Assembly (NCBI GenBank): GCA_003693705.1
Contig: RBZT01000499.1
Coordinates: forward strand, 62,001-126,000
Reading direction: 5' to 3'
Source of the DNA: Polymyxa betae
Lineage: Eukaryota; Endomyxa; Phytomyxea; Plasmodiophorida; Plasmodiophoridae
DNA: 64,000 bases
Shown here: one piece after another, positions 1 to 14,300 of the stretch
How the letters are laid out: each line of letters begins with the position of its first letter
Position numbering within the stretch: the stretch's first letter is position 1
Notes under the pieces: model-generated
What the model was told of the DNA's origin: nothing
Seen by the model: the letters and a program-made list of their open reading frames with translations, nothing else
Databases searched by the model: none
Made by a program: the position numbers and the translations under genes

Positions 1-2330
1 ACATTCCTCATTGGGATTGCCTGAATCCGTTTCTTGATCTTGACATAAGGTCCAGAGTTGGTCCCAGACAGTACTGAAATCACCTGAAACGACTTGGATC
101 AATAACGAGATAAATCGTATAAAAACAGATTCAAAGAACCAGAAACTGATAAATTCAATGATAAATTTGTGAAGGAGTCCTGACCTGGTCTACTATCATT
201 ACTGTGCCCAGGTAATTGAACAAATTTATGGTGATCGGTGGAATTTGTTGTTGTGATCGCTTTCCTGTAAGTTCCTCGTGGACAATACCTAGACAAGAGC
301 ACTTTCAGAAGCAAACGATATGGTTTTAGACGGAAGATACCGATTTGGTGGACATCGATAGAGATTTCGTAATGAATATGGTGTGCCTTCAACACAAATA
401 TAACCAGGTGGACATAAAAATTCAAACATAGATTCCACTGTCGTCTCGAATGGGCAAGCATAACCTTCTGGGCATTTCACATCAAACTGAATGGCTGGAT
501 ACGTTGACTGATCGCAAACATATCTGTGGTATCATTTAGGTCATAACCCTAAAACCCTAAATCTTTCTAACCCTTCAACACAACTAGATGCTTGCGACAG
601 ACTATACATGCCCACGACGCCACAAACTTTACCAGATGGACATGGGCTACATTGTGATTGATCTACCAGCCCTAACACATCCGACCACGTCCCTATGTAA
701 TCATGATCATCAGACGGTGGTGTGGACCAGTACGCCGTCCAAGGCAGCACGTACCCGGAGGACATGGTTCACAGTCGATGCCTTCACCCTGTGTTCTATA
801 ATATCCACGTGGACAAACAATGGGTCTAATCATGCCGAAATATGGACATCTGAACATGTCTCAGCTCAGATAAACAACCGGACGTGAATTTGATAACGAA
901 CGTGTATCCAGATGGGCACATGTGACAGATATTAACACCAAAATCTGCTGAGAAGCGACCAGGTGGGCAATCCAGTGGACGTAACATGCCAGATTGTGAT
1001 ACAAACTGGCCCGGAACTGCAGGAATCGGTGCAGACGAGCCCACGGGGCAATACGACCCAGGCGGGCAGAACCCAGACCCATAGGCGTCAGGTGATTCCT
1101 CGTGGCACCAGGTCCCTGCCATACACGCCTGTAATATCGGTCAATAGTGTCCAGGAAGCAGCTGGTGGTTCAGTATGACCTGAGGAGAGCTGAACTTCCA
1201 TAGTTGTACAACTGAGGTCTGGACCCCAGCAAGGCAGTAAGTTCCGGATGGACATGGTACAGCAAATCCATTCTGACAATAGAAACCAGATGGACATTCT
1301 TGTAGTTCATCTGATTGACCCATAGCATCACATAACAGACCTGATTAGACAATCTATTTAGGAACAATGTTCACATTAATGGTGGATTACTCAAGATATA
1401 CCATTAGCACAGGCAATTGGTTGAGCCATTCCAGCATATGGACAGATATATCCTCGTGGACATGTCTTACAGAAAGAAAGACCAAATGCATCAGAATATG
1501 TCCCCCTACAAACCAACATCAATTACTAAAACCTCAAAAATCAATATCTAACCTTGGACAAGCTATGGGGACAGCATTACCACGTCCTGGGCAGAAATGA
1601 CCTAAAGGACACAGCGACTGCATCGCACCGGTCGGCGAGGGACTGTACGACCCAGGCGGTATTCCAGGCCCTGATACAATTCGTGAACATCAGCTTAACA
1701 ATACAGCATTGGACGAACCTTCAGGACGGAAGTCACCCGAGACACAATTGGCTCCAAGCTGGCATGGCAATTCCAGACCAGGATAGGATCCTTCGAGGCA
1801 GTACGACCCATTGCCACATGGGACCGGGATATTCGATACTATATCGGTCTGATGTGGAACGATATCGGTTCGGAACCTTCCATCTAATGTCAGCTCTGAT
1901 AATGCTATCTGGAGTGACGTATTCCTATCACTATAAAAGGCACGTTAGAATAATGTCGACTATGTAAATACATGTCTTACTCGGTAGAGAACGTATTAAA
2001 ATTACATGTGTAACCAGGTGGACATCGTGATGTTGGAGATATAGCAGAAGGTGTCTGACAAACATAACCAGGAGGACATGATTGGGGAGATCGCGTTCCA
2101 TAATCAGGACATATAAATGGAATAGGACATGGTAGACATCGACTTTGTCCAGATTCTGGTTGATACTGGCCAGGTGGGCATAATGTGAAATTTCCGGTAC
2201 GACGACTATCCGGACATGCAGCTCCAGCAGGGCAATCGAATTGTAATTCTGTAAAGCAGACCTTCCCACGATGGCACTGTATCATTGCATTATATATCTA
2301 TAGACGTATAGTAGAGACTCATTACCTTGC
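1..2330 (-). repeat. Cys-rich GCC2/GCC3-like repeats at C-terminal side of the giant protein
   Basis: Short repeats with the pattern CPxGxYC...G....C..CPPGxY/F are spread over several exons (for example near 289-480, 826-1122, 1141-1323 and 1977-2285 on the minus strand). They match the Tyr-kinase-ephrin-receptor-like / GCC2-GCC3 family found at the membrane-proximal side of many protist surface proteins. Many Cys suggest disulphide-bonded extracellular modules. The array continues past the left edge. Confidence 0.75.
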
Positions 2331-5300
2331 TGTTAAACTGAAATCGCAACTTGAGAACCGGAGCGTTTGTTAATGAGATATGTATTCCCATAAATTGAAG
2401 GGATAAGGGAAATGCAGATCCAGGTGGGATTTGGCAGAGAATCAGTTGGCTTGACAGGAACATGGTAAATAACAGGACCTGTGTTTCAGCTACAATACAT
2501 TTGGTAAGATCTGACCTAAATACGCCAGGACCCTATATAAATAGATCAGTCCATATATGTAGATAATGTACCAACAGGTAATACCCGAATGAATACAGCT
2601 GTTGGGCGCTCAAATGTCCCGGTTCCTGGCAACAAATCGAACGCTGATATCGGAAAATGATACTCGTAGGTGACATTTGTCTGACGAGAATGCTGGCCTA
2701 AACCTTGGACGTACAGGCTCACAGGGACCACGCCTACAAGATCAATTAAAAAAAAACTGTTTCAAGCTTATAGAGTAGAGCTGACCTGGCCCGTCAGCTT
2801 GCGGGCTAATACAGAATCCGGTTGTGGTGTTCCTGAGGGTGAATGTAGCAACCTGTTGTGATGTGCCAAACTGACACAGAATTTGAGTATTAGTATTGAT
2901 ATTAAGTGGTGTTGTGAGATGAATGTTAACGAAAGTGCCACCGGTGATCGGGCCTAAAGTTGGCCAGATTGATGCGATGATGGGAACATCCCACCACCAT
3001 ATTCTTTAGAGATAATTAGTCGCATAACAGCACGATATGGTAATACAACATACAAGAAATTGGTATCCATGAAATTCTGTTCATTTAGGCTGAGTGATAA
3101 TCTGTATGACCCTGGTGACATTATTGAAGGTGACGGACAGATGATTGTTGAATCTGATTTGAACGTCGCATTTGTAGCTGTTGTCAAGTTAAATCGACAG
3201 ATAACAGAGTAGGGAATTGCTGTGTTTGTAAGAGGGTATAGACCTGAGCCACGAATAACAAGATCGGGCCCAGCAATATCTGTGTAAAAGAGAGAAGGAG
3301 ATATCGATCTCACAACAGGATCATTCGTGTAGATAAACGTCAATGGTGCGGTTGCTGTTTTCGATCCTGAACAAAGTCAATCATGAACAGGAAAAAAATC
3401 GCCACGTTTTTACCAAGATATTCGATATTGAACTGAGCCGTTTGCGACGTTGATGGTGATGGAATTGGGAATTTGGGCGATATGCAGGTGAGCAGCGATG
3501 TGGAGACAAATGTAGCTGGGACTAAGGTTGGCTTCGAATGAGGAGCGGTAAAGCTGCAGCATAAACGTGATCGATTCTGAAATCGATATCCATGGACATA
3601 AAGTAAGGTTTGGCCCGCTACTGGACCATGATCGGGTGAAATACTGAACAATGTGAACGCCTCATCCAGCAGAAGAGTGAAGGTTAGATTGGTGGTAAAT
3701 GTTAAGCCGTCATTGCTTATATAAATCTGATAATCACCAGCAGGCAGATCAGGTCGGTCGCAGGTCGTCAATGTCGGTGATAATGGACGACCAGGAACGT
3801 CGAACATTTGAAGCTGTTTTGGATTCAGAAATCGGCAGACTGATTGCATACCCATGAATATGTCAGATCCTGAACAAACCAATGTGTAAACGTTTCAAAC
3901 TTGAGACGCCATGCCTACCTTCGATATAAATTGTTTGACGAGAAGCGACCGAGCCGGTAAGCGGATAAACATTGTTAATGGTGGCGTTAGCTAACAGATT
4001 TACCTCACCAAGGCCGCTGCTGATCACATTATTGGAGATTTGAAGGCCGATTAATGACGTTTTTGAAACACCGGAACCTAAATTCCAAAATAAATACGGT
4101 CATCTGGAGCTTCAACAAAACTCTTACCCGGGATACTGCAATTAACTGTTGAATTGGAGATGATATCACCAGCGACTCTACTCAGCTGCCCGTTCAGAGC
4201 GAACACACACGATATCGGTTGGGAGATATCCAGATTATGCTTAGAGACAACAGAAACAAATTGATTGGAATTGTAAACAATGGCGTTGGGGTGAACCGTT
4301 TCAACGTCAAAATCGACATAACTGAAGACAAATGACTTTGAATGTAAGCGCTGTTCACCTGAAGAGATTCAACACTCAAAGAACAGCATTTAATCAGTAT
4401 ACAGACCATATCGATTGGTTAAAAGAATCTGTAGCGTGACATCATGATGATGTCGTAAAGGTGGACTGATACAGACAACAGAACCAATTTCAGATGTTGC
4501 CTGATAAAGGACTGAGTATGTATCGATGATATTGACAGATGAGAACTGGCAGGATGTAATCGAATATGCATCATTGATATTGAATACACTGATATTAACT
4601 GCAGTGCCACCAGAAGATGGACCCCATAATGGCGAGGCATCCAACAGGTCAATCGATTCTGCACTAATTGCTATCGTCAATGGATTCGATGTGACCGAAT
4701 CCTGGACGATCTGCAGTGAGGAATTGCCCAGAGGTTTCTCGGGGACTTGACATTCAATCGAGTTCAGCGATCGGAAGATTGCTTTAGATGTGATCGATGA
4801 GCCGAATTGACACCTTGTTGTAGATGCAGATAGTAGTAGCCCAGTTGCAGTTATCGTTAATGTATCACCTGGAATAGGATAATATGGACGAGCACTACAA
4901 AATGAGGTTCAGTTTCTGATCTTGATAAAAAAAATTAAGATTACCTTGTTAATACAATATTGTTGTGATACGAGAAGGCATTAGACAGCGAGCTGATAGT
5001 AACATTGCTTGATGCATCTCGTAGACTGACAGTAACAATGCCAGCAGGTCGGATAGGAGCCTGACATGAGCAGTGAGTCGGAGATTCAAATGAACAGGCT
5101 CCTGCGAGAGAATTGCCAAAAAAGCAGAATATTCCATCATAGAATCCAGATCCATAGAAATGGACGGTTGTCGGTGCAGCTGATGACGATAATGTTGGTA
5201 AGATGTAGCTCAGAACTGTTACAAATCGTGATAGAAGTAGAGATTCTTGAGAGAAAGATTGTTGGTTGTCCAATGAGACAGTCACTAATGAGGATGATGT

Positions 5301-8300
5301 CAAGCTATCAACAGCTGGACACGTTAGCATCGTGGAATTTAACACAGTTGCAGGAGTCAGTAAGTCGTCAAATTTACAGAACGGATTGGCTTGGTAAAAT
5401 CCGGATCCAATGACGGTTATTACAGCTGAAAACGTTCTGTCAAGGAATTGTGGCAGCCTGGAAGGATGTAACAATGATATTGTTGGTCGTCCAGCCAGCA
5501 CATTCAGGGACAGCGAGTTTGACAAATCCACTTTGTTATTGGTGATGGCGACTAATACAGACCCTACCGAAGCATTTGAAGGAATCTGACAACGAACCAC
5601 TGACGAGCTTAAAAAGGTTACTTTTGATACGACACCATTAAACGCACAGAAGAGCGAAGGAGAATTAATGAAGTTGCTACCGCGAATTGTGATATGTTGC
5701 TGTCGAGCTGCATGATTTGGAGATACAGATATCAACACTATTTGGGGATAAAATCGAAATGCGAAAGGTCGCAAATAGTCAGTTAATACGACGTAGGCAC
5801 TTTGAGCTGAGCTGACAGGGGACAGACACGTAAATTGTTTGTTTGAAATTCGCTGCAGAGCAGAGCTTGCAAATGCAAGTGATGTCAAGCTGCTGTAGAA
5901 AGAGCAGCTACCGGTAAAACCGGGTGAAGCTTGATATCCGGAAACTGTCAAAATTGTTCCACCTAAAGAAAAAAACACTCAGACAAACGTTTAAAACACA
6001 AAAATTTTTGTGGAACCTTGCAAGGGCGCCATGTTTGGGCTCAGCGATACCAAAGGTGACACTGGCAGAATGCGATATTGAAGCGTCTTTGCTACGAACA
6101 GCGAATTGTCGGGATTCAATAAACGCAGCGATAAATTGCCAGCTGTGCTAGAGTAGGTCTGACATTTCAGCATCGTGGTGTTGAAAGTGATGGCACTTGT
6201 TATTAATGTGCTATTCCATTCGCATCGTAGACCCGATGAAAAAGATGCTCCTGATACAGTGACGAAGGCGATTTGAGTTTGTACGATCGGAGCCGCTGAG
6301 AAAGTTCTGGTTATATCCGATAGGGAACGAGTAACTGTGGCATTGTAAATAGTGATGCCAGATATCTGTAATTGTATAATAAAATGCCTCGATACAGCGC
6401 ATGACGGAATTGGACATTCTAAGTTAGACAAGTCGGATATAACAGAGATGGTTTGTTGAGCTCGTGATGGGAAATCGATTGGAAGGATGCTACAAGAGGC
6501 ATTTAGGCCCTGAGCGAAACCCGAACCAGTAAATCGCATTCTATCAGGCGCGGAACATTCAAGCGACGAAGCAGAAATTGAAGAGACCTGTGGAACAGGA
6601 ACAACGGCTAAGTTTGAATAGAACAGGCTTGTTGAGGTCAAGTCAACTAATCGGAAAGAAATTACAGAAATGCTCAATTTCGGTGTTGTGCATGATCCAC
6701 TTGAATCCGAAAGTCTGACAAAATCGGTCTTGGTTTGATTGAAGTAACAAGCAGTTGGAGCTGCAGATGGATTAAACCGCACGCTAATGACAGACACAGT
6801 GTTCTTAAGAATAACGACCGGATAAACAGAGGTGATAATGGACTTAGGTAGTCCAATGCTCAGCGATCGCGAGTAGAAAATTTGTCCATTAATCAAAACG
6901 TCAACTTGAGCCGATTCGCCATCGAAACCTATAAGTTTTAGTCAGAGCGATACTTAATGAGTGGTTTTGGCATGTACCTGTATTTGAGTTAAGAGAACAG
7001 GTTGCCAAATTTGAGTTGATGATAGTCGCTGGCGTAATAATATGTGACAGAGGAGGGCGAAATAGCTTGCAAGCAATTGTTGGGATGCTCCGAAAACCAT
7101 TTCCGTTGATAGTGATAACCCCTCCAGATGAAGAGAGATTGACTGCTTTAACAGAAACTTCATTGAAGACGTTGAATGTGACAGAATTGAGAGAGTACAA
7201 AGAGTTGTCTAAATCTAGAGAAACGTTTATGTACGCCGATGGTGTATCGGATACAGGGGGAAGTGAGCAATGCAGGAATGTGGAATTGATGACAATCGCT
7301 GGTGAACGCGTAATGGATGTTGTCATTCCTCTGTATTTGCAGAACAGTTGCCCATGAAGCCCTAGTGATGGCGAAACAGAAAGTAATACAGCGTCAGTCG
7401 AAGAAACTACCGATGGACTTGCTTTTGTTAAGTAGACCGGAGGAACAGCTTCGATTATCATAGCATTGGAATTAAGGGGAGCAGACTGAATCGACAGCAT
7501 TCGATTGGAAGACCGGATAGCAGGGGATAAAGTCAATACAGCCTTAGTTGAATTTGAAATGGATAGATTATTCTGAGACAGAGCGACTCCATTGACATGG
7601 AAGACGGTTGACGAAGAGAAAGAGCGACCCAAAACGGTCACAATCCAAGAGGCCTCAGTCGAAACAACGCCATAAAGCGGTGTGACATTTAAGATCTGCG
7701 GTGCAGCAATTAACGATAAAATTACAGAAGATGATTCTCCGGCAGAGTTCGAAACTGGTAATACTGAAACAGGAATAGAGCTGTGACCAGCAAACACTGA
7801 AGAAGTAAAGTTGCAGAGTAATTGGTTAGATGAGACATAAATGTTGCTTGTGCTCACGAAAGTACCATTGAATACGCAAGCCGAGGAAGTTGTGAACCCT
7901 TTTCCATAAATCGTCAACAATCTATCCTGCATTAAGATACCATTAGCAGGAGAAACGGAGACAACAGATGGAACAAATGATATCGGAAGCAGGTACTGAG
8001 AAGAGGAAGTAACTCCTAAATCGTTAGACACGCTAAGGTAGATACTAGCAGAGCTGCATTGCAACGTCGTGATCGTGCAAGTTACATGCTGCGAAGAGAT
8101 TACCGTTGCTGGAAATAGCATTTTGCCACCGGAACAGGTTAGTATACACATCGAGCTGCTTGATGAAAAGAAATTGGAGCCGAAGACGTGTAAACGGAAA
8201 GGAATTTGGTCCAGGTTGAACATTGCTGATGAAATATAACTGATTGTCGCAACAGATGGTAAAAGCTGGATTAATTGAGGAGTTGAAGATAAAAATCGCC

Positions 8301-11300
8301 CAGTCGAATCAACGATCTCCACCATGATCTTTCGCTGACCAGAATAATATGCCGATAATGGCAGACTACATGACAGCGATGTCTTCTGTATTAATGTGGG
8401 TTTGACTATCAGCGAATTATTCCTATCAAATCGACAGACGGAAGAAGATGAAAATCCGGTTCCAGAAATCGATACGGTTGTAGTAGGCAATGTCATTATT
8501 TGTGGAAAAACAGATTGGATGAAGGTCAATGGTTGGATTGCGACGAAGATTTGGCTATCCAGCACAATCCAGTTATTTAAAATCACAGAAACATTGGTTT
8601 TCTCAAGAACAGTAATGTATCCACAGTCAACAGTTGTGGAATTGAGCAGCATTGCAGAGTAAGTAATGCCATCGAATAGGCATGCAACACTTGAAATTGA
8701 AATATTCGGTTCAGTTGATAAACCGATCAAATAACGAACAGAGACGCCCCGGGTAATAAGCGAAGGTTGCACAAAAACTGGAGCTGGAAATGAGTGCGAG
8801 TACACAAATGAAGTGCTTTGAAGTTGAAATTGACTGTATGATAGACCGTCATCTGCTGATAGCGATAGCGATAAGGGAGCAGACTTTAAAGCTGTCAGAG
8901 AATTGAATTTGCAAACGGCCACTGTAGCAGACAGTATCAATGCTCGGCTCATGAAAACATCATTGACTTTGCACAACAAAATTTGAGATGAGGGAAATTG
9001 GACACCAACGACGGTTATCAGATTAACATTGGGGCTGTCAATGGAAGTATTCAGTACTATCGGAGCAGTAGAAGAAACGAAGCTCGTTTGAGAAAACGAA
9101 ATCCCATTGGAGTCTTGAATCTGGATAGTTCCACCAATCCTACTAGCCGAGCCATTAAAGGAGCAAAAAATGGTGCTGTGGGAGACATTAAAAGTAGGCA
9201 TCAGATGGCCGTTAATAACGCAGAAAGAGTTCGCTCTGAATCGTCCACCAGAAACCGAAAATACTGTGTCGGTTACATTTGACTGGACAATCGTCGGTGA
9301 CGATTTTTCAATGTAAGCATTCTGGATAAAGGTAATAATGGCCCAATGACCATCTTCCACTTGGTTATCGACAACAACAGTGACGACAGCTTCGTCAGAG
9401 AATGTTGACGGTAACGTACAAAATCCAGCTGAGCTATTTACGATCGATGCCGGAAGCGGTTCCCAACTGCCCTTTACAATTAGACAGCTGATTTCAGGGA
9501 AACAATATCTACCGACCCGTTGATAAGACAGAATACGTCTCCACTTGTTAGCGAAGTACCACTAAACGTCAATGTGAAATTATCAGCAGAGAACGGAGCA
9601 TTAAACCTATACATTAGTCAAAAAATTTCAAAGGTCGCGAAACGAAAGTGTCATACGTTGAACTCAGCGAGACGGATTGATATACTGGATTTGTGTAATT
9701 GATGATATTGCTAAGAGATAATCATTATCAGCACAGTGGCAAAGCGTTGTCTCTACCTCTGAGAAATTGACATTGACATCGGTACAAAAGAAGATAAGAC
9801 TTTCTGCGGACAGGATACTGAGCTCGTGGAAGTGTATTCTGCCAACTCAGTCGATCCGTCTTGGTAATAGCACAAACTGGAGACTGTATTCGAAAAGTTG
9901 GCTCCTTGTACAATAATATGGTTACGCTATGAGGTATCAGAACAAACTGTGAAATGACAAAATCGCGATTAACTTTAGGAGTAGCTTCGAACAGGACCGG
10001 AATTTTTGCAGTTCGAATGTCGTTTTCAAACAAAACGAGAACATTTGGCAGCCCTGAGGGTACAGCCTCAAATACGATACGAGAGTCCCTCATAGTATAC
10101 GGGATCTGTGAAAGGAAGCTTAAATGAACGTAATGCAGCAAGCGCATCTTGATTACCAAGCAAACGCAGGTAGTACTTGCATCGCATGTTGCAATAGAAA
10201 ATTCAGATAATAATGTGTCTCGCAATGTAAAACGGCACCCTGATGCCAATGATGGTAACAATCCATTCATAATTGTGAAATTGACTTCAGAAATGATGAT
10301 AGGGTTATTCAATTTAACACTCATAGAAGAGCCATAATCCACTCTAGATCGAACTTATTTAACTAAAACAGAACTGTGGTTACAGCTTCATACCTCGGTA
10401 AAGACACCTCTGAGGTTGTCAGCGTCACATTTTTCACAGAGCAGCTAACAGAAAGTCTAGTTAACCCCAGAGACTCACTCAGACCTGGTAATGAGCACAG
10501 AATTGAGGAAGAATTTACAACAGTTGCTGATTTAGCCCAATATGACTCAAATAGACATTCGCATGCAGATGTTGCCAGATTATCATAAACTGATCCGAAG
10601 TTGCCAATGATGACGGAAATATAATCGTGAGAAGACAACTGCCAAGAGAGGGAAACACTTTGAATTTGAATGCTGTTGATTACCTCGATCATGACAGGTT
10701 CTGGGCTTACAACGGATACCTCGTTGTTGGCAGTGATACCAATCTAGCTTCTTGTCAATATGACCCATATATAGAGAGAAATGATTTCCAACCTCCAGCG
10801 ATACATTCGAGCTAGTTGCCTTCAAAAGAAAATCATTCAGTTCGCAGGAAAGCGACGTATTCGACATAACAGAGGCAGGAATGACGTAAGTTGAATCAAG
10901 AACACACAACAATTGATCAGGAAAAAGAAAAGAAGATCCATAAACAGTGACAGCTGGATTGACGGAAGAAGCTGAAATCGTTGATGGGTAAACCGACTTA
11001 AGATCTGCCGACATCCAGTCATGAGACCATCCGAATAGATAGCAAAAATTACCTAAATCAACAAAGGTAAACGCAGCGGTAGTTGGAACAAACTTGGCGG
11101 GAACGATGGTAGAAACTGAGAAGTAATATGTTCCTATTAGAAATTGATTCGCGGGAATTGAAACTGTGATTGATTCCGAAGATAAGATATTGATGTTAGA
11201 AAGAAGAACACCTCCCAGTTTCAAATTGGTGTCGTGAGTGAAGCCACTTCCAGATAATGTAACAGAGGTTTGTGATGAGGTCAGACTGGAAACGTTTGGA

Positions 11301-14300
11301 TAACCCTAAGAATAGTGAGCAAAAAATTAAGAATTGCGACATGTTTACATGAATGATGGAAGGTTGTTCTTGGATATAAAGATTGACAAAATTGGACAGG
11401 AAGTTACCAGTAGCGATCTTTACTTCATTGGCTCCAAACCATCCTATTGAGCCAGGAACATTAGCAGAAACCAGACTGGGGTTAGTATTCGTCAGTAGAG
11501 ACTGCCTGATAAGGAGCGAAGAGGAAGAATTGCCCAATCCAGAACCAAGGATCGATAGAGAATTATTGGAACCAGATGCATATAAAATGTTGGGAGAGAG
11601 ACCATAAATCGATGTTCGTATTGGAGATGGGATGGAGATGCTATAGCGGGAAGCAGAAACAACATCAAATTGATCAGAAAGAGTAACAAACGATGCTTTA
11701 AACAAGGGATCAGGTGTTTGACACCATGATGTAGAGCTGTTGATCCATATTGCCACCGATTCCACAGTGGAATAACCGTCACCTGTAAATTAAATCAACT
11801 ACCATCAGTTGTTTCAGTTAAAACACAAACCAAAAGCACAGGTTAATCTAGGAGAGTTACGCAGGCCTCGTCCAGAAACATATAATGCTTGAGCCGGCAC
11901 ATCCAGACGAATGGACAAGATAAAGTTATTATCAAAGAAAACCACCAAGGGCAGCGAGTGCCTGGGGTCTTCAGAAACCGAGTTTGAAATTCCGAAAGAC
12001 ACAATTCCTGTTTGAGGGGTTAACAACAAGAATACTTTAGCGCTGTGTGATAGACCTAATGGCAACTTTTGTGGAACTGGGCATACCATGCTAGTTGGTG
12101 TGACCAAGTCAGGAGAGCTCATTAAACTTCCAAATCGGCAAACTGGTTCAAGAGCCGTATCGAATCGCCTAAATAACATCAACACAGAATAACTCAAAAC
12201 ACAGAAGACAGACCCAGAAACGGTAATCATGTTATTAGTGCTATTGGAAATAGCATTAGATGACAGACTTGACATTTGAGCTGTTCTAGCAATGGCGATG
12301 TCAAATGTGAGATAAGAATGTAAATCATCAACAAGATCAACAGTGACAGAAGGCGAGGATACTTGCAGAGGAGGTATTGGACAGACAACAAGTGTATCAT
12401 TATTGAAAAACGATTTGAGTATAACGTGAGTATCGAAGACACAGAAAAACGCTCCAAATGGCTGCAAACGCGTTCCTAATCAATAATGAGCACTTCTCAG
12501 CCAAAAACCATTGTCAAAGTCACCATGAAAAGAAACAGAAGCTGATTCGATTGACAGTTCAGAAATGACGCGGGGTTGAAGCTCCTCAATTAGCGCTGAG
12601 CGGAAAGTCGGCAGATCAAAACTATTCGATGAATATAATACGCCTTGCAGATTATCCCTCAAAACAACCTGAAGAAAGAAATCAGTTCAACAGAAAAATC
12701 ACTTGAATGTAATCTTACAGAGACTATCGAATATGGAGCTAAATTTGGAGGAGACAAACAAAGAATTTCTGTTTTAGAAATCCATACAGTGTTTGACAAA
12801 AATGACGATGTGGTGTTGCTGTACAGGCATTTATAAAACCAGGATTTTCCAGCATTAATCCCAAACCCAGAACCAAAGAGCTTCAGTGCTCGGCGAGATC
12901 CAGCTGATGTTTCGGTCAGCATCGGCTTGACAGATGATATTGTAGGAATGTTCACATAATCGAACAAGATGTGCCCAGAAGTTACGTTCCGGTTATCATA
13001 CAATAACTGAATAGTAACTGTAGCTGGAGAGGCATATTGAAGAGTTTGACAGATGAGCGCGGTTGACGACAAAAAATTGCAATGGCCTCTTCCAGCGCCA
13101 ATTCCAATTGTCATGTTCTGAAGGAATCCACTGCCTGAAATGGTAATAGATGCGCCTCCCGCAAGCAAGCCGAATTTGGGGATTATATCAGAAATCTGTG
13201 GGTCTTGTTTAACGATAAACTCTCCAGTATACGACACATTCATATTCGAAGCTAAGGTAACCTGAAGACTGTCGATATAATTAATCGGCAGAGGAGGAGC
13301 AACACAAGTTAAGGTCGTAGAATTGACAAATGCCGAAACGGCTGTGAATGCACCGAAAGTACAAGCAGCCTGATAAATGCTGTTGAAATCTTTCCCAGAA
13401 ATTGTGATGACCTGTCCACCGCTTTCGAAGCTCCATCGAGGGTAGAATGACACAATTTCAGGCAGGTTGATGGTTTGAGAAAGGACAAGCGAATCTAGGG
13501 TTTGGTTAGCAATTTTTCAGATGAGTACCGATATAATTACTCAAGCTAAATGCAGCTCCATCGTTTGACACCCTCACAGTAATGTTATTTCTTGTTGAAA
13601 TACCAGGTGTACGGCATTCAATAGCAGAACCATTTAGAAAATGAGCTTTCACTATGGATTGGCCAAATCGACATGACAGGTTCGGCGCATTCGTGAAGAA
13701 GGAGCCCAGAACCAATAACGTTTCGTTTCCCGGAATTCCAGTAACAACAGGCATCATCTAAATCATGTTAAAAATCAATCCGGAGACACACCAACAAACG
13801 CTTACTGATTTAAGAATGGGTCTCATATAAATTTCCACGAGTGCAGAGAGCTGATTCGTATAGACTGCATCATAATCAGCAACATAGAGCTGAGCTACTC
13901 CTGCAGTTAAATTGGGAAAGTTGCAAACTGTATAGGATGAAGTCCATATTGAAGACCTAACAGTAACATCCCCCATTCGACAGAGCGGACGCTGCGACAG
14001 TACAGGAAAATTACCAGACACGTTGAAGGTAAATAGATTCAAGTCGGATACAGATACGAGATGGACATCAATCAAAGACGGTCTTGGTACAACGGCAAGC
14101 GTTTTGAAAAGAGGAACGATATCGGTCCCCATGAAGATAGAAAATGAGTAGTTACCACTTGGAAGATGAGGGAACACACAGCACATTTGAGTGTTGTTAA
14201 GAAAAGAAACCTTAAGTATGACATCGCCTACTTTGCATCTTGGCGATATGAGCTGTGAGAATCCACTTCCGATCACGGTAACAGAGGCTTTGTAGATTTC